A DNA stretch of 64,000 bases from Streptomyces filipinensis (lineage in GTDB: Bacteria > Actinomycetota > Actinomycetes > Streptomycetales > Streptomycetaceae), in NCBI RefSeq assembly GCF_014649495.1, contig NZ_BMTD01000003.1, positions 496,001-560,000 on the forward strand. Direction: 5' to 3'. Positions within the stretch are counted from its first letter, which is position 1; every line of letters begins with the position of its first letter. A program made the position numbers and the translations under genes. The notes below the pieces were generated by a model that made no database searches, was not told the origin of the DNA, and saw nothing but the letters and a program-made list of their open reading frames with translations. Positions 36,001 to 43,353 of this stretch are shown here, piece after piece.

Positions 36001-37387
36001 CCAAGAGGTGGACATCACGAAATGCGGGTACTACCCGCCGGACGGCTTCCTGGCCATCCCCGGACACGACCCGTGGTCAAGTCCCGTCGGCACCCTGCCG
36101 GCGGTCGACGCGTTCCGGAGGGAGGCTCTGGTCGACGCGGGCTTCTTTCCCGGGTTCGTCGCCACCAGACCCCCGACCGCGGCCCTCCCCGTACCGTCCG
36201 ACATCTACGTGCTGGCTCCGCAGTGGGACACATCGAGGGTGGTCGCGCCCTGGAGGGGGTCGGCGATGTGGCATGCCGCGGGGGTGAGCATCGGACTGAT
36301 AGCCCAGGCTGCCGCCAAGACCGGCCGGTCCTTCGAAGAGGTCACCGCTCGCCTGGAACGACTCGGCTTCTCGACCCCTGTCACCTCGGTGACCCGACTC
36401 GAACGCGACGATCTCCGCATCATCACAGAGGGTGTGGCGGGAGACCCGTCCTGGCTGGACCCGAGCAAGCCCGTGCACCCGGCTCACATCCTCGAAGTCG
36501 CGGCGGAGACCGGGCACACCCCCGAGCACATCATCAGTCGTCTGACCGAACTCGGTTACCGCGCGGCCACCGACCCGATGCCCCGGCCGGAGCCCGACGA
36601 CCAGCTCATCCTCAGTCTCGACCTGGACGCGCGGCGGCCCTGGCTCGACCTGGAATCCCAGGTCAGCAACGCGCACCTGGTGCTGGCCGCCGACAGGACG
36701 GGGTTGTCCGCCGAGGAGGTCGCCGCACGCCTGAGGCAGTTCGGCTTCTCGATCCCCACCACATCCGTGCCCGTACTCGAACCCGACGACCTCCGCGTCC
36801 TGAGCAGGGACGCCACAGGTCGCAGCCCCTGGCTCGATCCCGGCGAACCCGTACACCCGGCACACATCATCCTGACCGCGGCCGCGACCGGTCATACCCC
36901 CGAGCACGTCATCAGCCGTCTGGCCGAACTCGGCCACCGCGTGGGCCCGTTTCCTGTACCGCGCCAGGAGCCCGGCGATCTGCGCATCCTCAGCCAGAAC
37001 TGCACCGAAAGCGCGCCGTGGCTGGACCGCGATGCAAGCGTTCACCCCGCCCAGATCGTGCGGGCCGCCTCCGTCACCGGGCGCACGGTCGACCACGTCT
37101 CCTCCCGTCTCGCGCAGTTCGGACTCCGCGCCGCCACCCGTGTACCGCAACCGGAACCGGACGACGCCCGCATCATCAGCCGTGATCTGGACGGCGAGGC
37201 GCCCTGGCTCGACTACGCGCAGCCGGTCGAACCCGGGCACATCCTGCGAGCCGCCAAAGCCACGAACCGGTCCGCCCGAGCCGTCATCGCCCGGCTGGAA
37301 GAGTTCGGCTACAGACTGCACGACGCCGTGGCCCTGAGCACCGAAGCGTTTCCGGTGGAGCCGTCGGCCGAGGAGAAGCGGGGCTGA
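33005..37387 (+). CDS. caspase-HSP90-like multidomain conflict protein
   Basis: A 1460-residue protein. Residues 5-250 are a caspase-like peptidase (C14): the histidine is H85 in YYAGHGHFGG and the cysteine C135 in IIDCCFSG. Residues 270-640 are a helical region with no motif I recognise. Residues 645-830 resemble the GHKL ATPase fold of HSP90: N box ELYQNALDACRYREA near 669, ECRDNGIGM near 717 and QFGVGVLSYFM near 764. Residues 1090-1450 hold six repeats of about 63 residues that resemble the winged-helix units reported with HSP90-type proteins. The protein likely self-activates a suicidal or regulated protease when its ATPase senses a trigger; this is inference. It is coupled to EACC1. Confidence 0.8.
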   Translation: MTSDAGRSRAVVFGVHDFRELPGLDGVRHNVPALRELLTSDDVGGLAERDCTVVPPDGTQQQMLDALHEATHEATDLLLVYYAGHGHFGGRDRSFLLATRNSSGQRPYHSVKYSDIRDLVSGSAAQRKVVIIDCCFSGRALSMSDEQTPTQLDTEITGACVLTSAAGTERSLCLPDGSVFSMELTRLLREGLSGELTGGRRGEHLPDLTMTDVFNALHTRLHGRTIDGLRVPQPRMSTRDLGHQIVLARNRAYTGPPEGDPQSGAAALPEEHAWVAATRDHPLWNYAADERGLSLLRDTAIALVARAATATTRAGAGLNGDPWHSLSFTDRVAEWTDSLLLDSSLRPEDLELSAAEVFLLVTHPYLHAAFWRQNASRYSSIGPTELAEAQSTAPARRSYEIFLRNQPRLVRRALRNNDRRASEAIGWWLFHRWLVLEPRLYDPAAAETLLDRLAVPLAESSPRERRLVEDVLDPPLISRLLRAPQLSGLAERADALPRSVGVAETAQRVRADQLAELLRVAHLFAIDPIALPEVLVDHIGIGYAVDLPDLHGTLDRLRWGANGRTRVLRATCHHLALDLGLRQHAAALDTLLARIDISSGDGERPALLRNLPLHVTAEQVTPAVDVSGRRAYESTELRFRLADDRIQELLMGEQLYGDPALAIRELYQNALDACRYREARTTYLSLTRGQRMPYQGTITFSQGVDAKGPYLECRDNGIGMGEVELRDVFSHAGMSFADMPEYIEEKARWDECGIAMHPNSQFGVGVLSYFMLADDITVTTCRLTPDGLPGEHLRIEIAGPGSLFRIQRLERCPDAYTSVRLRLRSSDLTSCVDVLRRILWISEFDVTASDDRGECQMWDADVLGRSAPLGAPDPHDTDAVRDQDAVTVATSTPAVWWCSTNGAVLADGLWAGEHRFGAVVNLSGKQTPTLTVDRRRIIDPDTAEIERLLRHEIPSLLDAKDAVLRHDWLQRVLEESPGLADEIFAEAVRVGFTPWRIAGQEVDITKCGYYPPDGFLAIPGHDPWSSPVGTLPAVDAFRREALVDAGFFPGFVATRPPTAALPVPSDIYVLAPQWDTSRVVAPWRGSAMWHAAGVSIGLIAQAAAKTGRSFEEVTARLERLGFSTPVTSVTRLERDDLRIITEGVAGDPSWLDPSKPVHPAHILEVAAETGHTPEHIISRLTELGYRAATDPMPRPEPDDQLILSLDLDARRPWLDLESQVSNAHLVLAADRTGLSAEEVAARLRQFGFSIPTTSVPVLEPDDLRVLSRDATGRSPWLDPGEPVHPAHIILTAAATGHTPEHVISRLAELGHRVGPFPVPRQEPGDLRILSQNCTESAPWLDRDASVHPAQIVRAASVTGRTVDHVSSRLAQFGLRAATRVPQPEPDDARIISRDLDGEAPWLDYAQPVEPGHILRAAKATNRSARAVIARLEEFGYRLHDAVALSTEAFPVEPSAEEKRG
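36253..37350 (+). repeat. six C-terminal ~63-residue repeats
   Basis: Within the caspase-HSP90 protein, units of about 63 codons repeat: a PWLD motif preceded by a D-x-R-I/V-L/I-S segment, then HPAHI, an AA-x-x-TG helix, a VxxRL-x-x-F/LG helix, and a proline-rich linker ending in EPDD. Six units are clear, the first lacking the PWLD part. The repeats diverge at the DNA level, so they are old rather than a recent expansion. Confidence 0.75.
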
Positions 37388-37435
37388 GAAGCGCGGGCCG
37401 CATGGCGGGAGCGACGCCTGGACCCCCATGGTCGC

Positions 37436-37801
37436 TCAGATGCGGTCCGTCAGGTCCTCGGCGTACACCTGGGACAGTGGCTGCGGGCCGACGTACTGCT
37501 GGCAGTTGCACTGCCCCGCCTCGAAGCGCAGCGGCTTCTTGTTCTCGTCCCAGGCCGTGGGCACCTCGACGCGTTCGTGGCAGCGGCCCTGTTTGTCGTG
37601 CTTGGCCAGGTGGTGTGTGCAGCCGCACACGGGTTCCGGCGTGCGGTGGGCGGCTTCCAGGGCGAGGCGCTCCTGCTTCGCCGCCTCCATCAGTTCCAGC
37701 TTCCGCTCATGCCGGTTCTTCAGCGCCGTACGGACGGTGTCGGCGGCCCACCCGAAGCCGCCCGTCCCGAAGACGATCAACACCCACCAGAACGAGTCCA
37801 T
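37436..37801 (-). CDS. small membrane protein with Cys/His cluster
   Basis: A 121-residue protein: N-terminal membrane segment FWWVLIVFGTGGFGWAAD (residues 4-21), a basic/charged coiled helix (KNRHERKLELMEAAKQERLA), then CGCTHHLAKHDKQGRCHERV and a distal GQCNCQQY. The arrangement CxC..HH..C plus CxC suggests a zinc-binding ribbon on the cytoplasmic face. The start at 37799-37801 is preceded by GGGGGAAGGATCAGG. This type is widespread in streptomycetes, without known function. Confidence 0.65.
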   Translation of the reverse strand: MDSFWWVLIVFGTGGFGWAADTVRTALKNRHERKLELMEAAKQERLALEAAHRTPEPVCGCTHHLAKHDKQGRCHERVEVPTAWDENKKPLRFEAGQCNCQQYVGPQPLSQVYAEDLTDRI

Positions 37802-37880
37802 CCTGATCCTTCCCCCGGTACGGCCGTTCTCGGCCGGGCCGCCTACGCGCTTGATCAGGATAGACACTGTTCTGCATGAC

Positions 37881-39239
37881 TCAGACGAGTTCGGGCTGGG
37901 GTTCCGGTCGTCGCGTCGGTGCGGGTGCCGGTTCCCATGGCCGGGTGGTCCGCAGATAGCCGTAGATCACCGAGGTCATGGCCAGAATGAGCAGGGGCCC
38001 GAACACCCACGGCTGTCCGGCCATCTCCATCGGCAGCCAGCGGTACGCCACCAGGAGCACGGCGAAGACCGTCGTACCGTAGGCGACCAGCTGGATTCCC
38101 GGCCGGTCCCAGCCACGGTCGAGCGAGCGCAGTGCCGCCTCGATGGTGAGCGCGAAGACCACGCCGGCGACGAGATCCGCGCCGTAGTGGTAGCCGAATC
38201 CGAGCGTCGCGGTGAGCGTGGCGATCAGCCAGAAGGTTCCCGCGTACCGCAGGATCCGCGGGGCTCTGCGGGAATGGACGAATATCGCGGTGGCCCACGC
38301 CGTGTGGAGGCTGGGCATGCAGTTGCGTGGGGTGATCCCGTCGTACGTCATCGGGTGCGGGGTGTGGACCGGCGGCGGGGTGTCCGGCCACAGGTTGGCC
38401 ACCGCCCAGTGCACGCCGCCGGTGCCGGAGGCGCCCGGGCCGTAGGCGAAGACCGGTCCGACCATCGGGAAGAGCATGTAGATGCCCGGCCCGAGGAGGC
38501 CGATCACCAGGAAGGTGCGCACCAGGTGATGGCTCGGGAAGCGGCGCTCGGCCGCCACGTCGCGCAGCTGGTAGAGCGCGACGACGACCGCGGCCACCGC
38601 GAGCTGCGCGTAGACCAGGTGGAGAACGTGCGTGCCGATCGGGCTGGTGGCCCTGACCATCCGGCCCACCAGCCACGACGGGTTGCCCAGCGCGTGATCG
38701 GCGGTGGCCACGTACTGGTCGAGCACCGCCGGGCGGGCCTTGGAGGTGATGACCAGCCAGGTGTCGCCGATCTTGCGGCCGGCCACGAGCAGCAGGCCCA
38801 GCCCGGCGCCCTTCAGGAGCAGGACGCGTTCGGCGCCGGTGCGACGGGTGACGGCGATGACCGCGCACCCCAGCATCACCCACAGCGCGCCGTTGCCGAA
38901 GAGATGGCCTTCGGTCGCCCGGATGCCGGCCGCCCACCGCACCAGCACGAAGACGGCGTCGACGCCGATCGCGGCACCGGCCGCGAGGAACCGTTGCCGC
39001 CGGGTGAGCACCACCATCATCAGCGCCAGGCCGCCGTACACCGGCCCGGGCTTCGGGGCCCACAGCAGCTCTTTCAGCTGGTCGGTGATCGGCCCCGGCT
39101 GACCGTAGCGGCGTGCGGTGATCTCCATCGCGACGAGGATTCCGAGAGCCGCCGCACCCGCCGCCGTCCACAGCATCACTCGCCGTTGCCGCCAGGCGGC
39201 GGACGGCGCAGCAGCTCTGCCGTTGATTCGCGAGAACAC
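37881..39239 (-). CDS. PAP2-type membrane phosphatase/phosphotransferase
   Basis: About 452 residues with around 12 membrane segments. The C-terminal part carries the PAP2 superfamily core in the Aur1/Ipt1-like arrangement: NCMPSLHTAWATAIF near residue 300 and FGYHYGADLVAGVVFA near 340, supplying the two catalytic histidines. The N-terminal half is an extra multi-pass region. Such proteins act in phospholipid or polyprenyl-phosphate metabolism at the membrane. The start is uncertain: GTG 39237-39239 is taken, but a TTG at 39260 or an ATG at 39176 are in frame. Confidence 0.75.
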   Translation of the reverse strand: MFSRINGRAAAPSAAWRQRRVMLWTAAGAAALGILVAMEITARRYGQPGPITDQLKELLWAPKPGPVYGGLALMMVVLTRRQRFLAAGAAIGVDAVFVLVRWAAGIRATEGHLFGNGALWVMLGCAVIAVTRRTGAERVLLLKGAGLGLLLVAGRKIGDTWLVITSKARPAVLDQYVATADHALGNPSWLVGRMVRATSPIGTHVLHLVYAQLAVAAVVVALYQLRDVAAERRFPSHHLVRTFLVIGLLGPGIYMLFPMVGPVFAYGPGASGTGGVHWAVANLWPDTPPPVHTPHPMTYDGITPRNCMPSLHTAWATAIFVHSRRAPRILRYAGTFWLIATLTATLGFGYHYGADLVAGVVFALTIEAALRSLDRGWDRPGIQLVAYGTTVFAVLLVAYRWLPMEMAGQPWVFGPLLILAMTSVIYGYLRTTRPWEPAPAPTRRPEPQPELV

Positions 39240-39253
39240 CCGCGACGCTCTAG

Positions 39254-39284
39254 ATATCAATCGTTCAGCCGATTTATTCGATAT
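39254..39284. promoter_or_regulatory. nested AT-rich inverted repeat
   Basis: ATATC-AATCG (39254-39263), spacer TTCAGC, then CGATT-TATTC-GATAT (39270-39284) forms two nested perfect 5-bp inverted repeats in an unusually AT-rich patch upstream of the PAP2 gene. This 246-bp gap up to 39506 holds no gene and has lower GC than its surroundings; it probably carries the promoters of the PAP2 gene and of the divergent secreted peptide. Confidence 0.35.
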
Positions 39285-39506
39285 GGGCGAGATGAAGGAA
39301 AGCGATGAGGGTAATCATCACAAGTTCGAATATGCTATCGGAGCGATACGGTCAGCCAGCCGCCGGCTCGTCCGGCAGCGGGTGGTGACCGCGGCTCGAT
39401 GAGTCCGCGAAGCTGCCGCCCCGACCGCCGGTTCCGGACCCGCGTCGCCCCTACCGTCAAGTCGCGTACCTGCAAAGCGACTTGGGAGAGTTGGGAAGGG
39501 GCACAG

Positions 39507-39749
39507 ATGAACAAGGGTCTTCGTACGGCGGCCGCGGCCGCGGCGCTGGTCACCGGGATCGTCACGGCGTCGGCCGCGCCCGCGGCGGCGGCCGGCCGGA
39601 CCGAGCGGATCACCTCGCAGGAGCAGCTGGCGGCGAGCATCGCCAAGGCGGTCGCGGCCGAGAAGGAGCACGGCGTCGTCAGCAACGGCGTCACCGGCGG
39701 CCTGGTCGCCCTCAGCGAGGCGTCGGGCATCAACCGGCCCAACTGCTAG
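39507..39749 (+). CDS. small secreted peptide ending in cysteine
   Basis: An 80-residue product with a Sec signal (MNKGLRTAAAAAALVTGIVT, cleavage after an AAA segment near residue 29) and a mature part of about 50 residues rich in Ala/Glu/Ser, ending GINRPNC. The only cysteine is the last residue, which could allow disulfide dimerisation or attachment. The ribosome binding site GGAAGGGG is 8 bases before the ATG. It is 10 bp upstream of a Cys-rich protein gene and probably in one transcript with it. The family is not known to me. Confidence 0.6.
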   Translation: MNKGLRTAAAAAALVTGIVTASAAPAAAAGRTERITSQEQLAASIAKAVAAEKEHGVVSNGVTGGLVALSEASGINRPNC

Positions 39750-39759
39750 GGGTGCGGAG

Positions 39760-40245
39760 GTGAGCACCGTGGACGGTTCCGCGGGGCGTCAGCCCCTCAA
39801 CTGGTGTCCCTCCGGCGACGCGAGCCGCCCGGAGAGCGTGGTCCTCGGCGTCCGCTCCGGGGACCAGGGCGAGGTCGTCTATCTCGCCGATCCGGTGCCG
39901 GCTGCCGAGGTCCTGGGCAGCGTCCCGGAGGGCATCGCCCCCCATCGGGTGCTGCGGTTCGCCTCGCACTGCGTGTCGGACTGCGCGAACCGGGTGGGCG
40001 AGGCGTGCGGTCTGATCGAGCGCATCCGGACCGTGCCGGCGAAGTCCGAGGCCGGATCCGGGGCCGTACCACGGTGCCACCTGCGTCCGCACTGCAAGTG
40101 GTGGAACCAGGTCGGCGTCGAGGGCTGCCACCGCTGCCCCGCCGTCGTCACCCTCAACCCGCACGACGACGAGCTGAACGTGCTCGTCGCCGACCCCGAG
40201 ACGACCTTGGAGCAGTTGGAGAGCTGGATGGCCGCGGCGCAGTGA
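39760..40245 (+). CDS. cysteine-rich protein, probable metal binder
   Basis: A 161-residue protein starting at GTG. The central region has CVSDC, EAC, then RCHLRPHC, GC and HRCP: eight cysteines in all with two histidines, arranged in two clusters like Fe-S or zinc sites. The N-terminal part (SVVLGVRSGDQGEVVYLADP) is an ordinary beta region, and the C-terminal helix is acidic. I do not recognise the family. It follows the small secreted peptide gene by 10 bp and is closed by a terminator. Confidence 0.6.
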   Translation: MSTVDGSAGRQPLNWCPSGDASRPESVVLGVRSGDQGEVVYLADPVPAAEVLGSVPEGIAPHRVLRFASHCVSDCANRVGEACGLIERIRTVPAKSEAGSGAVPRCHLRPHCKWWNQVGVEGCHRCPAVVTLNPHDDELNVLVADPETTLEQLESWMAAAQ

Positions 40246-40271
40246 GCCGGCCGGCGCGGACGGACTGGACA

Positions 40272-40304
40272 GGGCCCCGGGCCGGGCGAACCGGCACGGG
40301 GCCC
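40272..40304 (+). terminator. hairpin terminator
   Basis: GGGCCCCG (40272-40279) pairs with CGGGGCCC (40297-40304) around an inner GCCGG/CCGGC stem and GCGAA loop; a TTT run follows shortly. It ends the secreted-peptide/Cys-rich transcript before the thioesterase gene. The remaining sequence to 40422 holds the thioesterase leader with a GAGAGGGACT ribosome binding site. Confidence 0.65.
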
Positions 40305-40422
40305 GGCCCGTTTCCCTGCGCCGGCGCGTACTTCGGCACGCGCGTGTGCGTGTGCCTCATCGTTTTCAGCGTGTGCTTCACCTTTTGACTCAGCATGTCG
40401 TTCAGGACAGAGAGGGACTCCC

Positions 40423-41160
40423 ATGGACGAGTGGATACGGCGCTTCCACCACGCCCCCGACGCCCCCGCCCGCCTGCTGTGCTTCCCGCACGCGGGCGGC
40501 GCGGCCGCCGCCTACCACGCCCTGTCGGCCGCGGTCGCCGGCCCGCTGGAGCCCTCGGTGGTGCAGTACCCGGGCCGGCACGACCGCCTCACGGAGCCGT
40601 TCGCCGAGCGGATCGACCAGGTCGTGGACGCCGTCCTGGACGCGCTGCCCGCGGATCCGGCGGGCCGGCCGCTCGCGTTGTTCGGACACAGCATGGGCGC
40701 GCTCATGGCGTTCGAGACGGCCAGAGCGCTCCAGGCGCGGGGCCGGACGCCCGCCGCGCTGTTCGTGTCGGGTCGCGGAGGGCCCTCGCTGCCGCTCGTG
40801 ACGCGGTGGACGGGGGTGCCCTCGGACGACGACCTGCTGGCGGAGCTGCGGCTGCTGGCCGGTACGGACGACAGTCTGCTGGTCGACCCGATGCTGCTGG
40901 AGCTGGCGCTGCCCGTCCTGCGCGCGGACTACGCGATGCTGTCCGCCTACTCCTACCGCCCCGGCCCCCGGCTGCGCTGCCCGGTGGTGGCGCTGACGGG
41001 GGATGCCGATCCGCGGGTGCCGGTGGCCGAGGTGCCGGCCTGGCAGCAGGAGGCGGAGGGGGCGTTCACGACGCATGTGCTGCCCGGCGGGCACTTCTAC
41101 CTGGACGACCATCTGCCGTACGTGACGGAGGTGCTGACGTCGCTCTTCGCACACGCGTGA
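40423..41160 (+). CDS. type II thioesterase
   Basis: A 245-residue alpha/beta hydrolase that frees mis-primed carrier proteins in NRPS/PKS lines. The start LLCFPHAGGAAAAYHAL near residue 18, VVQYPGRHDR near 46, the nucleophile elbow GHSMGA near 88, the acid in GDADPRVP and the histidine in PGGHFYLDDH near 225 are all present. Length is typical for TEII (RifR/SrfTEII) proteins. It faces the NRPS/PKS operon tail to tail. Confidence 0.9.
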   Translation: MDEWIRRFHHAPDAPARLLCFPHAGGAAAAYHALSAAVAGPLEPSVVQYPGRHDRLTEPFAERIDQVVDAVLDALPADPAGRPLALFGHSMGALMAFETARALQARGRTPAALFVSGRGGPSLPLVTRWTGVPSDDDLLAELRLLAGTDDSLLVDPMLLELALPVLRADYAMLSAYSYRPGPRLRCPVVALTGDADPRVPVAEVPAWQQEAEGAFTTHVLPGGHFYLDDHLPYVTEVLTSLFAHA

Positions 41161-41165
41161 GGAAG

Positions 41166-41204
41166 GGGAAAGGGGGCCGGTGACGACCACCGGCCCCCTT
41201 TCCC
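41166..41204. terminator. strong bidirectional terminator
   Basis: A 17-bp perfect stem, GGGAAAGGGGGCCGGTG (41166-41182) and CACCGGCCCCCTTTCCC (41188-41204), with loop ACGAC, lies in the 66-bp gap between the thioesterase and the KS-ACP gene. It serves both convergent transcripts. Confidence 0.85.
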
Positions 41205-41226
41205 ATGCGCTCACGCGCTCATGTCC

Positions 41227-43353
41227 TCACGCGTTCTCGAACTCGCTGAGCAGCGCGTCCAGCGCGTCGTCGGGTTCCCGGGACTCGACGATCCGCCGGG
41301 CCAGCTCGTCGAGCGTCAGCTCTTCCAGGAACAGGGTGAGCGGCACGTCGATGCCGAAGTCGTCGCGCAGGCAGCCGACCAGATGGACGGCGGCGAGGGA
41401 GTCACCGCCGGCGGCGAAGTACGTCATGCCCAGATCGCCGGCGTCGTTCAGGCCCAGCGTCTCGACGAGCAGGGCGCGGACGGACGCGTCCAGGCCATCG
41501 CCCGCCTCCGGTCCCTGAGCATCCGGTCCCGGAGCATCCGGCAGCTGAGCACCCGGGGCCTGAGAGGCCGGGGCCTGGGGATCCGGGGCCATGGAATCCG
41601 CTCGCCGGGACTCCTGTTCCCGGGACGCCGAGGCCGCCCCCAGGGCGAGCGCCCCGTAGCTCTCGCCGCCGAACGGGTAGGTCGGCAGCGAGACCCGGCG
41701 GCCCTGCCCCGGCCACGGCAGCAGCTCGTCCCGCAGCCACGCCTCCCCGATCGCCCGCAGCTCCTCCGCGACGGCCGGGGCCACCGCCATGCGGCCTTCC
41801 GCGAGTTCGGCGAGGCCGATCGCGGCCTCCTCCCGGTCGGCGGCCAGGACGTAGGCGCGGACGGCCAGGGGGGTGCGACCGAAGCGGAGGGTGTGGGCGG
41901 TGTCGGCGAGGGTGGGGGCATCCGGGGCGCGCAGGGCGGTGGCCAGGCGGCCGGCGAGGGCCTTGAGGGCGTCCTCGGTGTGCGCGGACAGAAGCAGCAC
42001 CTGCGGATCCGGCGATTCGGCGCCCCGGGAGCGGGGCGGTGCCTGTTCCAGGACGACATGGACGTTGGTGCCTCCGATGCCGACCGAGCTGACGCCGGCC
42101 CGGCGGGGGCCGTACTCGGGCTCGGGCCACGGTTCGGCCTCGGTGACGACGTGGAACGGCGAGTCGTCCAGGGCGAGTTCGGGGTGCGGACGGCCGGCTC
42201 CGGCGGTCGGGGCGATGACGGCGTGCTCCAGCATCAGGACGGTCTTGATGACCCCGGCCACGCCCGCGGCCGCGTCCAGGTGGCCGATGTTCGCCTTCAC
42301 CGAACCCAGTCCGATGGAGTTGGTGCCGAGGGCGCCCTTGAACGCGGCGGTCGCGGCGGTCGCCTCGATACGGTCGCCGAGCTCGGTGGCCGTGCCGTGC
42401 GCCTCCAGGTACTGGGCGTCGGCCGGGTCCAGGCCCGCCGTCGTCCAGGCCTCCACGATGGCGGCGGTCTGCTGGTCGACGCCGGGGGCGGTGAAGCCGA
42501 CGCGGGCGGAGCCGTCGTTGGTGACGGCGCTGCCGCGGATGACCGCGCGGACGGGGTCGCCGTCGGCGAGCGCGTCGGCGAGGCGGCGCAGTACGACCAC
42601 GCCGACGCCGTTTCCGGGCACGGTGCCGCCGGACGCCTCGTCGAAGGGGCGGCAGCGGCCGTCGGACGAGAAGATCCCGCCCTGGTAGTGGACGTATCCG
42701 CGGCTGCGGACGGTGTCGACGGCGACCCCGCCGGCGAGCGCCGTGTCGCAGTCGCCGAGGAGCAGGGCCTGGCAGGCGAGGTGGATCGCGGTCAGGGAGG
42801 TGGAGCAGGCGGTCTGGACGGTGAGGCTCGGGCCGTCGAGGCCGAGGCGGTAGGAGATCCAGGGGCCGAGGAACTCGCGGTCGGTGAGGATGCGCACCTG
42901 CAGGGCGCCGATCCGCGCGGCCAGCCCGGGGTCGGTCTGGGCGGCCAGCATGTGCTCGGTGACACCACCGCCGACGTAGACGCCGGTGCGGCGCGGTGCG
43001 CCGAGGGGATCGTGGCCGGCGTCCTCCAGGGCGGACCAGGCGGTCTGCAGGAGCAGCCGGTGCTGGGGGTCGAGGACGGCGGCCTCGGTGCGGTTGAAGC
43101 CGAAGAGGCCGGCCTCGAACCGGTCGGCGTCGGCGAGGACGCCCTTGGCCGGCACGTAGTCGCGACCGCGGATCTCGTCCGGGTCCGCGCCGTCGGCGAG
43201 GAGTTCCTCCTCGGTGAAGTCGGTGATGGAGGTGACCCCGCCGAGGAGGTTCTTCCAGTACGTGCCGAGGTCGGGGGCGCCGGGGAAGCGGCCGCTCATG
43301 CCGATGACGGCGATGGCGGAGTCGAGGGCCTCGGCGGCTGCGGTGTCGGTCAT
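41227..43353 (-). CDS. PKS ketosynthase-carrier protein, AT-less
   Basis: 708 residues. Residues 10-435 are a modular ketosynthase with the intact triad: Cys in TACSTS near 182, His in EAHGT near 317 and His in NIGH near 358. Residues 435-520 look like the KS-to-AT linker, but no AT (GHSxG) follows; the sequence goes straight to a post-AT-like LPTYPFGGESY, a Pro/Ala-rich linker with SQAPGAQLPDAPGPDAQGPE, and a carrier domain with GGDSLAAVH near 651. Malonyl loading must be in trans or by another protein. The ATG overlaps the NRPS stop by 4 bp. It is the last gene of the operon and has no thioesterase or reductase domain. Confidence 0.85.
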   Translation of the reverse strand: MTDTAAAEALDSAIAVIGMSGRFPGAPDLGTYWKNLLGGVTSITDFTEEELLADGADPDEIRGRDYVPAKGVLADADRFEAGLFGFNRTEAAVLDPQHRLLLQTAWSALEDAGHDPLGAPRRTGVYVGGGVTEHMLAAQTDPGLAARIGALQVRILTDREFLGPWISYRLGLDGPSLTVQTACSTSLTAIHLACQALLLGDCDTALAGGVAVDTVRSRGYVHYQGGIFSSDGRCRPFDEASGGTVPGNGVGVVVLRRLADALADGDPVRAVIRGSAVTNDGSARVGFTAPGVDQQTAAIVEAWTTAGLDPADAQYLEAHGTATELGDRIEATAATAAFKGALGTNSIGLGSVKANIGHLDAAAGVAGVIKTVLMLEHAVIAPTAGAGRPHPELALDDSPFHVVTEAEPWPEPEYGPRRAGVSSVGIGGTNVHVVLEQAPPRSRGAESPDPQVLLLSAHTEDALKALAGRLATALRAPDAPTLADTAHTLRFGRTPLAVRAYVLAADREEAAIGLAELAEGRMAVAPAVAEELRAIGEAWLRDELLPWPGQGRRVSLPTYPFGGESYGALALGAASASREQESRRADSMAPDPQAPASQAPGAQLPDAPGPDAQGPEAGDGLDASVRALLVETLGLNDAGDLGMTYFAAGGDSLAAVHLVGCLRDDFGIDVPLTLFLEELTLDELARRIVESREPDDALDALLSEFENA

